From contig CAZVYJ010000022.1 in NCBI GenBank assembly GCA_964631565.1, forward strand, positions 1 through 48,954: 48,954 bases of DNA, read 5' to 3'. This document shows positions 15,822 through 24,341 of this stretch, piece after piece. Made by a program: the position numbers and the translations under genes. Under the pieces are notes generated by a model. It was not told the origin of the DNA and made no database searches. It was given only the letters and a program-made list of their open reading frames with translations. The stretch comes from CAZVYJ01 sp964631565. Its GTDB lineage: Bacteria; Planctomycetota; Phycisphaerae; SM23-33. How positions within the stretch are numbered: position 1 is the stretch's first letter; every line of letters starts with the position of its first letter.

Positions 15822-17126
15822 CTAAACGCACTGCTTTGCCGATACGGCCTTGACGGCCGTCGCCAGACGCTCTATGCCCGCGACGACGTTTTCGATGCTT
15901 TCCTTGCCGTAGCACAGTCGCATGGTGTTGTGCGGCGCCTTGCGGGTCGGGTCCGGTCCGAAGCAGAATTCGCCCGGCACGTAAAGCACGCCTTCTTCCA
16001 GCGAGCGGGCGAAAAGTTTTCCGTCGCGGCCGGTGTCTATCGACTCGGGGAAAGTCAGGTAGACGTACAGTCCGCCGGTCGGGCGGGTCCATTTCACGTC
16101 GCCGAAATTCCCGTTGCCGAGATGCTTTTCGAGGGCTTCGAGCATCGCGTCGCGCTTGGCGGCGTAGCGGCGGCGAAGGTCATCAAGATGCCTGCGGTAG
16201 AGGCCTTCCTGCATCGCCGAAAGCAGCATGTGCTGGCAGAAGTTGACCGAGCCGAAGTCGTGGTTGCCCTTCTGGAGCAGCACCGGCTCGACGAGGTCGT
16301 CCGGCAGCAGCGTGTAGCCGGTTTTTACGCCGGGTGCGAAGGGTTTGCTGAACGTCTGTGTGAGCGCGACGAACCGGTTGTCGCGGTCGTAGCTCTTTAT
16401 GGAGGGCGGCGGCGTGCCTTCGTAAGTAAGCTCGCGATACGCGGCGTCTTCGATAATAAGTATGCGGTGCTTCCTGGAGAATCGGCGTACTATGTCGAGG
16501 ATTTTCGGCCGGCGGTCGGCGGCGAGCGTCAGTCCGGTGGGGTTCTGGTGATAGCTCTGGACGTATACGATTTTCACGCGGTCGAGCTTGCCGGTCTGTT
16601 TGAGGTTGCCGAGAACCTCTTCCAGCGATTCCGGGATTATGCCGTCATCGTCCATATCGACGGCCCGGACTTCAACGCCCATCGATTCGAGCGTGCCGGT
16701 ATAGACGAAGTAGCTAGGCCAGGCCGTGATTACCACGTCGCCCGGGTCGATCAGTATGTCGCTGAGCAGGAACAGCATCTGCTGGCTGCCGGTGGTTATC
16801 ACGACGTTTTCAAACGTCGCCGGCATTTCATCCGGCCTTATGCCGTCCAGCTCGGCCATGTGCTCGAGCAGCCGCTCGCGAAGGCCCACCAGGCCTTCGG
16901 TCGTGCCGTACTGGAGCATCTGCTCGGCGGTCGGCCTGTCGGCGAGAAGTTCATCGAGCAGCCTGCGGCATTCTTCAGCCGGCAGCGTGTCATAGTCGAC
17001 CAGTCCGGCGGCCAGCGAAATTACATCCGGGTTGTCGACCGCCTGGGCCATCAGGTAGGCGATAGGCTGCCGATGGGTGCGGTTTTTTCTGGCTGAAAAA
17101 CTGAATGGCGCGATTTTGTCCGGCAT
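15822..17126 (-). CDS. PLP-dependent class I/II aminotransferase (2-aminoadipate/MocR-core type)
   Basis: A 434-residue fold-type I aminotransferase. The PLP lysine is K261 in TFSKPFAPGVKTGY, and the cofactor-binding residues are in YVQSYHQNPTG and GLVDYDTLP. It resembles the catalytic part of LysN and MocR-like proteins but has no winged-helix DNA-binding domain, so it is an enzyme. Substrates in this group include 2-aminoadipate and aromatic or branched-chain amino acids; the exact one cannot be told. The ATG at 17126 is chosen because GGGAG lies four to five bases upstream; the frame is open further upstream but without family similarity. Confidence 0.85.
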   Translation of the reverse strand: MPDKIAPFSFSARKNRTHRQPIAYLMAQAVDNPDVISLAAGLVDYDTLPAEECRRLLDELLADRPTAEQMLQYGTTEGLVGLRERLLEHMAELDGIRPDEMPATFENVVITTGSQQMLFLLSDILIDPGDVVITAWPSYFVYTGTLESMGVEVRAVDMDDDGIIPESLEEVLGNLKQTGKLDRVKIVYVQSYHQNPTGLTLAADRRPKILDIVRRFSRKHRILIIEDAAYRELTYEGTPPPSIKSYDRDNRFVALTQTFSKPFAPGVKTGYTLLPDDLVEPVLLQKGNHDFGSVNFCQHMLLSAMQEGLYRRHLDDLRRRYAAKRDAMLEALEKHLGNGNFGDVKWTRPTGGLYVYLTFPESIDTGRDGKLFARSLEEGVLYVPGEFCFGPDPTRKAPHNTMRLCYGKESIENVVAGIERLATAVKAVSAKQCV

Positions 17127-17209
17127 AAGCTCCCGTCCTGCAATCTGAATTCCAGAGTGGGAACATAGTGCCATCAAAACACGATTGTTGCAAGAGCAAG
17201 CCTTGCGTT

Positions 17210-18649
17210 TCAGCGGAGCGAATTGATAAGGATGCGGCAGATGTCGTCCTGAAGCTGTTTCGCCTGCCTGATTTTTTTGCCGGGCAGGTTGTTGACCATT
17301 ATCGAAAAGGCGAAAACAGGCGCCGATTTGTCGTCGAGGACGTAGCCGCTCAGACACGAAACTCCGTTGATATAGCCGGTTTTTCCGAGGACGCGGCGGA
17401 TGCAGTCTTTTTCATTCAGCCTGCCGGAAAGCGACCCGTCGACGCCGGAAATGGGGAGGCTGTCCAGAAAAACCTTCGCATCTTTGCGTTCAGCGACGAC
17501 GGAGAGAATTTTCGTCAGCGCCGCCGGTGTGATGCGGTTTTTGCCTGACAGACCGCAGCCGTCCCGAATCACAAAATCGGCGGCTTTCAGCCCGAAAGTT
17601 TCGGTGAGTATTTTCGAGGCTGTGCCGCTTCTGTCGTTCCAGTCGCAGCATCGCAGGAAAATGCACTCGGCGGCCATGTTCAGACTGCGCTTGTTGGAGC
17701 GGTTCATCGCGACGCTCAGCGGCGTGGTCGTTTCGGCGATGAGTTTCGCCGTGTCGAGTTTCTGTTTAAGCCCGTCAGGCTGCGTGCAGGCAATCCTGCC
17801 GTCGAACCTGACGCCGGCCTGGTTTATGCGTTCCGCAAGCGCGTAGCCGAACAGGCTGGCGGGGCTGTTGCAGGCGACGTCGAGCGGATATCTGGTTTCC
17901 GTTTTCACCGTGCCGCGAATCGTGACCACCGAGTCGTCGGCGCTGCTTGTCAGCGACCAGACGTGCCTGTCGCCCAGGCGGGTCCGGTCCACGATTTTTA
18001 TGAATCGGCTGGCCGGCGCAATCTGCGGAATAACCCGGCTGTTCTGCACGTCGAACGTCACGCTGAAGCAGTTGTTGTTGAAGTTCAGCGGGGCGACCGG
18101 CGCGGCGTACCACTGGTGGTGCTGGTTTTTCGGCCAGTCCGGGTGCCGTCCGCCGGATGCGGACTGACCGACGAATATGTCGCCGTCAAGCGTATCGCCG
18201 ACGCTTTTTGCAAGCAGCTTGCCCCAGCGGTCGAGTTCCGCGTAGATGGTCTGTCCGGCCTCCTGCGCCAGCCGCGGGTCGCCGAGCGTCGGGTCCCAGT
18301 CGCCCTGAACCCAGAGATTCTCTCCGTCCAGCAGGTAGAGTTTCGTGCTGAATTTGTAGTCGCCGCCGAGTTTCACGAGCGCCAGTGCGCCGGTGACCAG
18401 TTTCTGGTTGCTGGCCGGTGCGAAAAGCTCATCCGCCCGCAGCGACGAGATTTTCTCTCCGTTGCGCAGGTCCACGATCGACACGCCGACGGTGGCGTTG
18501 GAATCTTTCTCGAAGTCGGCTGCAAGAGTTTGGATTTGCTGCGATGCGGTTTGTGCGCGGACAACCTGTGTGTACTGTGTTGCTGCGAGGATGAATACGA
18601 ATACCAAAAACCCCCCCGCATTGCGGTTTTGTGACTTCAGTCGGAACAT
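17210..18649 (-). CDS. dacB: D-alanyl-D-alanine carboxypeptidase/endopeptidase (PBP4, family S13)
   Basis: A 479-residue periplasmic enzyme that trims peptide stems or cleaves cross-links in peptidoglycan. A signal peptide (about 1-32, GGFLVFVFILAATQ) is followed by the serine motif S80-N-Q-K83, the insert domain typical of S13, the DGCGLSGKN region that carries the second motif, and KTG in VLGKTGYINGV. The ATG at 18649 gives a standard signal peptide; a TTG at 18682 would add 11 residues and overlap pfkA. A run of seven C (18611-18617) in the signal-peptide codons is a possible slippage site, though the frame is intact. It follows pfkA by 22 bases and is likely cotranscribed with it. Confidence 0.92.
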   Translation of the reverse strand: MFRLKSQNRNAGGFLVFVFILAATQYTQVVRAQTASQQIQTLAADFEKDSNATVGVSIVDLRNGEKISSLRADELFAPASNQKLVTGALALVKLGGDYKFSTKLYLLDGENLWVQGDWDPTLGDPRLAQEAGQTIYAELDRWGKLLAKSVGDTLDGDIFVGQSASGGRHPDWPKNQHHQWYAAPVAPLNFNNNCFSVTFDVQNSRVIPQIAPASRFIKIVDRTRLGDRHVWSLTSSADDSVVTIRGTVKTETRYPLDVACNSPASLFGYALAERINQAGVRFDGRIACTQPDGLKQKLDTAKLIAETTTPLSVAMNRSNKRSLNMAAECIFLRCCDWNDRSGTASKILTETFGLKAADFVIRDGCGLSGKNRITPAALTKILSVVAERKDAKVFLDSLPISGVDGSLSGRLNEKDCIRRVLGKTGYINGVSCLSGYVLDDKSAPVFAFSIMVNNLPGKKIRQAKQLQDDICRILINSLR

Positions 18650-18671
18650 AACAAACTTTCGGGTTAGTGTT

Positions 18672-19766
18672 TCAATCGCCAAAACTGGTGCCGATAGCCC
18701 TTGCCGCCCTTATAAGTATATGGTCGAGCGGAACCGTCCGGACCTTGCCGGCTATCTCGGTCAACGACACAGAGTCTATCTTACCGTCACGGTACACTAC
18801 AACCCGATTAAATCTGTCGGCCATCATAAGTTCAAAAGCGTGGTATCCGAATTTTGTCGCAAGTATGCGGTCGTGCGATGTCGGCGAGCCGCCTCGCTGC
18901 ACGTGCCCAAGCACTATGGAGCGGCTTTCCAGGCCGGATCGCTTTTCAATTTCATCGGCCAGATACTTGGCGATGCCGCCGAGGCGGATCGGGTCCGGCG
19001 AATTTTCGACAATGTGGTCTACGAACAGTTTGCCGCCGACGGGTTTTGCGCCCTCGCCAGCTGCGATAATCGTGAACCGCTTGCCGTGCCAGCTGCGGTG
19101 CATGCACTTGTCGATGACTTTATCGATATCGAACGGGATTTCCGGTATGAGTATAACGTCCGCTCCGCCCGCTATGCCCGCCCGCAGCGTCAGCCAGCCC
19201 GCGTAGCGCCCCATAAGCTCGACCACCATGACGCGGTGATGGCTGGACGCGGTCGTGTGCACCTTGTCCAGCGCGTCGGTCGCTGTTGCGACGGCCGTAT
19301 CGTGGCCGAACGTTATATCCGTGCCCCAGAGGTCGTTGTCGATGGTTTTCGGCACGCCGACGATTTTAAGCCCGCGTTCGACAAGCTCGGCCGCTCCGCT
19401 CATGGTGCCGTCGCCGCCGATTACCACCAGCGCGTCCAGCCCTGCGGCCTTGTAGTTCGCCACGACCTGGTCGCGAACGTCTTTGGCGACCCATTTGTCG
19501 CCTTCGCGAACCAGATATTTCGCCGGATTGGCCTTGTTGCACGAGCCGAGAATCGTCCCGCCTTGGGTCAGAATTCCGCTGACGCTGCTGTTCGTCAGGG
19601 TCTTCATGCGGTTTTCAATCAGGCCGAGATAGCCGTCCTCGATGCCGATGATTTCACGATGTCCGTTGTCGAGGGCCGCTTTCGTGACAGCCCTGATAAC
19701 GGCATTCAGGCCGGGGCAGTCGCCGCCGCCGGTCAATACGCCTATTCTTTCAAGTTTTGTGCTCAT
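18672..19766 (-). CDS. pfkA: 6-phosphofructokinase
   Basis: A 364-residue glycolytic enzyme that phosphorylates fructose 6-phosphate. All core motifs are present: GGGDCPGLNAVIRA at the start, GGDGTMSGA (donor site), PKTIDNDLWGTD (catalytic), ELMGRYAGWL, and VQRGGSPTSHDR. The donor site has Gly in GGDG, as in ATP-using enzymes, while PKTIDND has the Lys seen in pyrophosphate-dependent and some mixed-group ATP enzymes, so the phosphate donor is not settled. The start at 19766 has an AGGAAAGAG ribosome site. It shares its transcription unit with dacB. Confidence 0.93.
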   Translation of the reverse strand: MSTKLERIGVLTGGGDCPGLNAVIRAVTKAALDNGHREIIGIEDGYLGLIENRMKTLTNSSVSGILTQGGTILGSCNKANPAKYLVREGDKWVAKDVRDQVVANYKAAGLDALVVIGGDGTMSGAAELVERGLKIVGVPKTIDNDLWGTDITFGHDTAVATATDALDKVHTTASSHHRVMVVELMGRYAGWLTLRAGIAGGADVILIPEIPFDIDKVIDKCMHRSWHGKRFTIIAAGEGAKPVGGKLFVDHIVENSPDPIRLGGIAKYLADEIEKRSGLESRSIVLGHVQRGGSPTSHDRILATKFGYHAFELMMADRFNRVVVYRDGKIDSVSLTEIAGKVRTVPLDHILIRAARAIGTSFGD

Positions 19767-19849
19767 ATCTCTTTCCTTATCGGCGATTTCGTCTGAATCT
19801 GTACTGCGAACATTGTTAAAAATCGCTGATAGCCTTTTTGCCCGTTTTC

Positions 19850-19858
19850 TGATACACT
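19850..19858 (+). promoter_or_regulatory. Possible extended -10 promoter of the PilZ gene
   Basis: TGATACACT matches an extended -10 (TG, one base, TACACT). No good -35 box lies 17 bases upstream. The predicted start would leave a leader of about 27 bases with the AGGAG ribosome site. Confidence 0.3.
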
Positions 19859-19891
19859 TTAGGGGAGAGTTGCAGCGTTCAGGAGCGTTTA

Positions 19892-20215
19892 ATGGGACAG
19901 GCCCCGACAGCAGATCGCAGGAAGCACCAGCGTTATCCGCTGCCCGCAAGCGTAAGCTTTTTCCACGCGCCGTCACATCGGGATTTCCCCGGCAGATGCG
20001 TGGATGTCTCGGCGGGAGGGCTGCTTATGTACGTTCCCGCCACCGTTCCGGTCCATCCCGGCCAGCCCGTCCGCATGAGCGTGGGAAGCATATCCAGACC
20101 CGAACTTGTAGGACTTGGCGGCAAGCCCCTTGATGCAACCGTGGTCCGTGTGGACCGCCACAACCTGCTGGATATGGGGCAACTGGCCGTCGGCGTTAAA
20201 TTTGCGATCTCCTGA
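19892..20215 (+). CDS. PilZ domain protein (c-di-GMP receptor)
   Basis: A 107-residue single PilZ domain. The two c-di-GMP-binding signatures are present: RRKHQRYPL near residue 8 (RxxxR type) and DVSAGGLLM near residue 38 (the D/NxSxxG motif). No other domain is attached. It is preceded by an AGGAG ribosome site and stands alone, facing the deacetylase-fold gene across a 7-base gap. Together with the HD-GYP protein at 5200 it shows that this genome uses c-di-GMP. Its effector partner is unknown. Confidence 0.85.
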   Translation: MGQAPTADRRKHQRYPLPASVSFFHAPSHRDFPGRCVDVSAGGLLMYVPATVPVHPGQPVRMSVGSISRPELVGLGGKPLDATVVRVDRHNLLDMGQLAVGVKFAIS

Positions 20216-20222
20216 GTCGGCA

Positions 20223-21350
20223 TCACTTCACGTAAAGCCTCTCTTTTGCCGTCGCCTTTGTCGGCAGCTTGCCCGTACGGGGGTTTGCAATCGGTCGGCC
20301 GTTCAGCCCGTGTTTTATGATTATCCTGCGGATGCTGGCGTACTGCGCTTCCCAGGCGCCTTCGCTGTATCCGCCGCCCAGCGTCATGACCACGGGAATA
20401 TTCCGCTGTACGCATTCGTCGACGACCATCGAATCCCGCTCCGCGATGCCCTGAGGCGTCATTTCCATGCCGGCCAGCGGGTCGCCCGCCAGCGTATCAC
20501 AGCCGCCCTGAATGAAGACGATGTCAGGCCGGGCGTCGTCGAAAATTCTCGGCAGCGCACCCATGAGGTGCCGCAGATACGCCTCATCGGTTGTTCCGCG
20601 CGGGAGTTCTATATCCCAGTCGCTGTGCTCCTTCGGGATGGGGTAAATGTCGTTCTCGTGCATCGAAAACGTGTATACGTTCGTGTCGCCGGCGAAAATC
20701 ACCGCGTCGCCGTTGCCCTGGTGAACGTCGAGGTCGATTATCGCGGCCCGCTTTATAAGCCCCTCGCGCTGGAGAACGCGGATGGCGATGGCGATATCGG
20801 CATAAATGTTGAATCCTTCGCCGGCGTTCGGCTTGGCGTGGTGATAGCCGCCCGCCAGATTTATTCCGATGCCGTACTTAAGCGCCTCGCGCCCGGCGAG
20901 TATCGTTCCGCCGGTTGCGTAGCGGAAGGCGTTCAGTATGCCTGCATCCACCAGGCCGGCCGGCGCTGCACCGACCACCGGAGCCTCAAGGTACTCCGCC
21001 ACTTTTTTGGAATCTTTCAGGCTCCTGAGAAACTCGCGCGAATGAACCAGCAGAATCTGCTCCTCGGTGGCCGCCTCCGGCACGAAGACGTCTTCCGGCC
21101 GAATCAGCCCGTCGTTCTTGAGCTGCAGGTATATCTTGGCGTATTTGCGGATATCGAACGGATGGAGCCTTTCCGCCCCGCCCATGTTTATCTGGTAGTG
21201 TGTCGAGTATACGACCGCCACTTTGTCTCCGATGGCCTGGCCTGTGCGGGACTGCTTGACCTGTTGGAACGACTGCGGCGGAATGCATGAGACAGCCGGA
21301 AGCAGAAAAGCCGCAACAAATAACGCCGCAAAATTTCTATGTTTACGCAT
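20223..21350 (-). CDS. Histone-deacetylase-fold amidohydrolase, predicted lipoprotein
   Basis: A 375-residue member of the histone deacetylase/acetoin-utilisation superfamily. Zinc and catalytic motifs are intact: GGYHHAKPN, DLDVHQGNG, GCDTLAGDPL and LGGGYS. The unusual part is the N-terminus: a basic stretch (MRKHR), a hydrophobic core and a lipobox ending at C22 (PAVSC), which predict export and lipid attachment. The ATG at 21350 has AAGGGGAC upstream, so the signal peptide is part of the gene. A periplasmic deacetylase would act on small acetylated compounds, polyamines or cell-wall sugars rather than cytoplasmic proteins (inference). Confidence 0.85.
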   Translation of the reverse strand: MRKHRNFAALFVAAFLLPAVSCIPPQSFQQVKQSRTGQAIGDKVAVVYSTHYQINMGGAERLHPFDIRKYAKIYLQLKNDGLIRPEDVFVPEAATEEQILLVHSREFLRSLKDSKKVAEYLEAPVVGAAPAGLVDAGILNAFRYATGGTILAGREALKYGIGINLAGGYHHAKPNAGEGFNIYADIAIAIRVLQREGLIKRAAIIDLDVHQGNGDAVIFAGDTNVYTFSMHENDIYPIPKEHSDWDIELPRGTTDEAYLRHLMGALPRIFDDARPDIVFIQGGCDTLAGDPLAGMEMTPQGIAERDSMVVDECVQRNIPVVMTLGGGYSEGAWEAQYASIRRIIIKHGLNGRPIANPRTGKLPTKATAKERLYVK

Positions 21351-21411
21351 ATCCGTCCCCTTGTTCCTGCCTGCGGCATGGTAGCAGATATCAGGGCCGG
21401 TTAATAGTGGG

Positions 21412-21438
21412 TTCAGCCTGTGAGGCTTTGGTTATAAT
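21412..21438 (+). promoter_or_regulatory. Leaderless-type promoter of uvrC
   Basis: A perfect TATAAT (21433-21438) lies only eight bases before the uvrC ATG, so the predicted transcription start (about 21445) is at the start codon. No ribosome site is present. The -35 region is weak (TTCAGC at 21412, spacing 15) and contains a small AGCC/GGCT hairpin. Confidence 0.5.
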
Positions 21439-21446
21439 AATCTGGC

Positions 21447-22820
21447 ATGGCCAAGCGAGCGGAAATCATGGAGCATCTGCGGCGGCAGGCGGGCGAGCTG
21501 CCGACCGGCCCGGGCGTGTACATCTTCAAGGATGCTGCGGGCGTGGTGCTGTATGTCGGCAAGGCGAAGAATCTTCGCAGCCGCGTCGCCAGCTACTTTC
21601 AGCCCGGCGCTGACCTGACCGCGTCGCGCGGGCCTGAAATCAGCCGCATGATAAACACGCTCGCATGCGACATCGACGTGCTGGAGTGCGAAAGCGAAGT
21701 TGACGCGCTTCTCCGCGAGAACCGGCTGATAAAGGACATTCAGCCTCGCTTCAACGAGAGGCTGAAGGACGACAAGAGTTTCCCGTACCTCCAGATAACC
21801 ACCGGCGAGGATTTCCCGCGGGTTTCGATAACCCGCGCCCCGCAGGCCAGCGGCGTCAAGCTTTACGGGCCGTTCGTTATAGCCGGCGAACTGCGGGCGG
21901 CCATTCCGCTGATGCAGCGGGTCTTCAAGTTCCGCACGTGCAAGCTGGATATCGACGCCGACGAAATAAGCAGGGACTTCCGCCCATGCATTCTCTACAA
22001 CATAAAGCAGTGCACCGCGCCGTGCGCCGGCAAGGTGTCGAAGGACGACTACGCGGTCCAGATATCACACCTGCGGCAGTTCATGGAATCAAAGGCGTCC
22101 CAACTTCGCCGGGAGCTGGAAACCCGTATGCACGAGGCGGCCGAGAAGCGGGATTACGAGCGAGCAGCCGCCCTGCGCGACGAACTGCGGGCGCTTGAAG
22201 GCCTGCAGCGGCGGGGACTCGTCGGCGAGGACGTTCAACCGGAGGTGTTCTACATCGACCCGACCGAGGGGCTCGCCCGGCTGGCCGAGTTGCTGGGGCT
22301 TGAAGCTCCGCCGCGAACCATCGAGGGCATCGACATCGCGCATCTCGCCGGCAAGGAAAGCTGCGGGTCGCTCGTGTGCTTCATCGACGGCAAATGCTTC
22401 AAGAGCGGCTACCGGCGATACAAGATAAAGACGGTCGAGGGCAACGACGATTTTGCGTCGATTCGCGAGGTGGTCTGGCGGCGGTACAGGCATGCCGGCA
22501 TGAACGAGGGGCTTTTCCCGGACATTATTCTCATCGACGGCGGCAAAGGCCAGCTTTCCGCGGCCTGCAGCGCGTTCGACGATATGGAGTTCCGTCCCCC
22601 GATGCTTATTTCGCTGGCGAAGAAAGAGGAGGAAATTTTCGTCCACGGGCGGGAAGCGCCCATACGCCTGAGGCGGAACGACCCGGCCCTGAGGCTGCTG
22701 CAGGCGGTCCGTGACGAGTCGCACCGCTTCGCCCAGCATTATCATCACATTCTGCGCCGCAAGGCCACGCTTGAACAGGACGCGCCGGTCAGGCGGCGTC
22801 AAGGCCGGGGCGGCCCCTGA
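21447..22820 (+). CDS. uvrC: Excinuclease ABC subunit C, short form without C-terminal HhH domain
   Basis: A 457-residue UvrC; typical family members are near 600. The GIY-YIG nuclease domain for the 3' incision is complete (GPGVYIFKDA, VLYVGKAKNLRSRV). The four-cysteine linker region (FRTCKL, CILYNIKQCTAPC) and the UVR motif (about 205-250) are present. The RNase H-like domain for the 5' incision follows (EGIDIAHLAG, ILIDGGKGQL, ESHRFAQHYH). The protein then ends after a low-complexity RRRQGRGGP, so the tandem helix-hairpin-helix domain is missing, and no reading frame downstream supplies it. The stop codon lies in the loop of a GCCCC/GGGGC hairpin. Confidence 0.9.
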   Translation: MAKRAEIMEHLRRQAGELPTGPGVYIFKDAAGVVLYVGKAKNLRSRVASYFQPGADLTASRGPEISRMINTLACDIDVLECESEVDALLRENRLIKDIQPRFNERLKDDKSFPYLQITTGEDFPRVSITRAPQASGVKLYGPFVIAGELRAAIPLMQRVFKFRTCKLDIDADEISRDFRPCILYNIKQCTAPCAGKVSKDDYAVQISHLRQFMESKASQLRRELETRMHEAAEKRDYERAAALRDELRALEGLQRRGLVGEDVQPEVFYIDPTEGLARLAELLGLEAPPRTIEGIDIAHLAGKESCGSLVCFIDGKCFKSGYRRYKIKTVEGNDDFASIREVVWRRYRHAGMNEGLFPDIILIDGGKGQLSAACSAFDDMEFRPPMLISLAKKEEEIFVHGREAPIRLRRNDPALRLLQAVRDESHRFAQHYHHILRRKATLEQDAPVRRRQGRGGP

Positions 22821-22846
22821 GGGGCAGCCGGGCGGGGCGGTTTTTC
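22813..22846 (+). terminator. Possible terminator at the uvrC stop codon
   Basis: GCCCC-TGA-GGGGC (22813-22825) has the uvrC stop as its loop, with further partial pairing outward. A run of five T (22841-22845) comes 15 bases after the stem, which is far for a classical terminator. The 14-base core GGCCCCTGAGGGGC is identical to part of the repeat at 12657-12670, so it may be a repeat remnant instead. Confidence 0.35.
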
Positions 22847-22920
22847 AGGCGGGAAATCACCGCCTCTCTGACGATATATTTGTGTGTCTGTAATAAGAGA
22901 TGATACGACATGTCGGCCGA

Positions 22921-22950
22921 TTGGATTCATGGCGATCAGCCGACTATAAT
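22921..22950 (+). promoter_or_regulatory. Promoter of the secreted protein gene
   Basis: TTGGAT (22921-22926) and a perfect TATAAT (22945-22950) with an 18-base spacer. The predicted start near 22957 leaves a short leader that includes the GGGAG ribosome site. Confidence 0.55.
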
Positions 22951-22973
22951 CACTGCAGTCTGGGAGCAAAACT

Positions 22974-24314
22974 ATGCCTGGTAAAATCAGATGCCTGCTG
23001 GGTGCGTCCGTGCTGGCGTGCGTTGCGGCGATTTGCATTATCGCGACCGGCCAGGACAAACCCGTGGAAGAGAAAATAGAGCTCGACAAGCGATATGTCG
23101 ATACGCTCCGCGGTTTTTCGCTGCGTCCGCCGGCCGGGACGGAACGTCGGCGCGACCGCGTCGCGGCGAGGCTTGTCAGCTGGTCGAAGCGAGACGAGGA
23201 GTCCGGAGCTATCGCGTGGACGCTCAGCGTGCTTCAGGCCACCAACGACCAGAAGAACATCGACATGAAAAAGTACGCCGAAACGCTGAAGCGTCAGCTG
23301 GAGCAGGGTGAGGACTTCCGGAACGTCACGACCGAGCTTTCCCCCGTGGCGAACAAAGCGGCCATCCATATCCGTGGAGTGGCCGCCGGCGTGCAGATGT
23401 GGCAGAGGCAGGTCTGGATACTCGCAAGCGCCGGCAGGTTTCTTATCATCAAAATCACCGGCCCGAAGAACAACGCCGATCAGCTCGACAAGATATGCGA
23501 TGCGGTCCTCGCCACGGTTGAAATCACCGACCCGAATGAGCTGAAAAAACATCGCAAGGAAATGCTCGAAAAAGGGCAGGAACTGCTCGCCGGCATCACG
23601 GACAAGGAGCTTGAAAAAGCCGTCGACACCGAGGCGAGATGGTTCCTGATGAAACTGGACAAGAAGGATGTCGGCTTCATGCTCGTCAGGGAAGCGATCA
23701 CCCGCACCAAGGGCGAGCACGGCTACGAGGTCAGGCAGTGGATAATGACGCAGCTTCCCAAGGATCAGCCTCGCCTGATGCGGAGCGTCATGTTCACCAA
23801 CGCCGACCGGAGCCTGGAGCGATGGACGCAGAGCCTCCAGATCGGCTCCGGCCAGACGGCTGTTCAGATCGGCGAGGACGGCATGAAGCAGAAAGACCTT
23901 ATTGTCTGCGACGTGTCGAACGCCGGCAGAATATCCACGCAGCAGAAATCGGTGCTGGACAATATCTACCTGCCGAAGGCGATGGCGTTCATGCTGCCCA
24001 GGCTGGTGGACCTCGACAAGAAGGCTGCTTACGGTTTTGCGACTTATGCCTCGCAGTCCAACAGCTTCGACATGAGGTCGTTCACCGTGGTCGGCCCGGA
24101 CAGCATTACGGTGGACAGCCGCAAGGTGAACGCCATTCACATCATCGACAGACCGGCGGAAGATGCGGACGCCTCGGATGTATGGGTTGACGAAAAAGGC
24201 AAACTGCTGAGAATCGAAAGCCCCGACGGCCTGATTCTGGAGCCTGCAAGCAAGGCAGCCGTCCTGAGGCAGTTCCCCAACGCCGAGACGATTGTGAAAA
24301 AACTGGGAGAATAA
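22974..24314 (+). CDS. Secreted protein of unknown function
   Basis: A 446-residue protein not recognised as any named family. An N-terminal signal peptide (about 1-26, CLLGASVLACVAAICIIATG) predicts export. The mature part is hydrophilic, with mixed helix and strand and a charged stretch near 180-220 (ELKKHRKEMLEKGQELL). No cysteine pair, metal motif or catalytic signature stands out. The last third contains VVGPDSITVDSRKVNAIHI and DVWVDEKGKLLRIESPDG, which look like a repeated beta structure as in periplasmic proteins. GGGAG before the ATG and its own promoter support the start. It is 27 bases upstream of trxB, so the two are probably cotranscribed. Confidence 0.7.
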   Translation: MPGKIRCLLGASVLACVAAICIIATGQDKPVEEKIELDKRYVDTLRGFSLRPPAGTERRRDRVAARLVSWSKRDEESGAIAWTLSVLQATNDQKNIDMKKYAETLKRQLEQGEDFRNVTTELSPVANKAAIHIRGVAAGVQMWQRQVWILASAGRFLIIKITGPKNNADQLDKICDAVLATVEITDPNELKKHRKEMLEKGQELLAGITDKELEKAVDTEARWFLMKLDKKDVGFMLVREAITRTKGEHGYEVRQWIMTQLPKDQPRLMRSVMFTNADRSLERWTQSLQIGSGQTAVQIGEDGMKQKDLIVCDVSNAGRISTQQKSVLDNIYLPKAMAFMLPRLVDLDKKAAYGFATYASQSNSFDMRSFTVVGPDSITVDSRKVNAIHIIDRPAEDADASDVWVDEKGKLLRIESPDGLILEPASKAAVLRQFPNAETIVKKLGE

Positions 24315-24341
24315 CGGGCTTAAGTCATGGAAGGAACCCGG

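Noticed and set aside
18611..18617. A run of seven C in the dacB signal-peptide region as a phase-variation switch
   Set aside because: The run is short and the frame is intact; there is no second allele to compare, so it is only mentioned in the gene entry.
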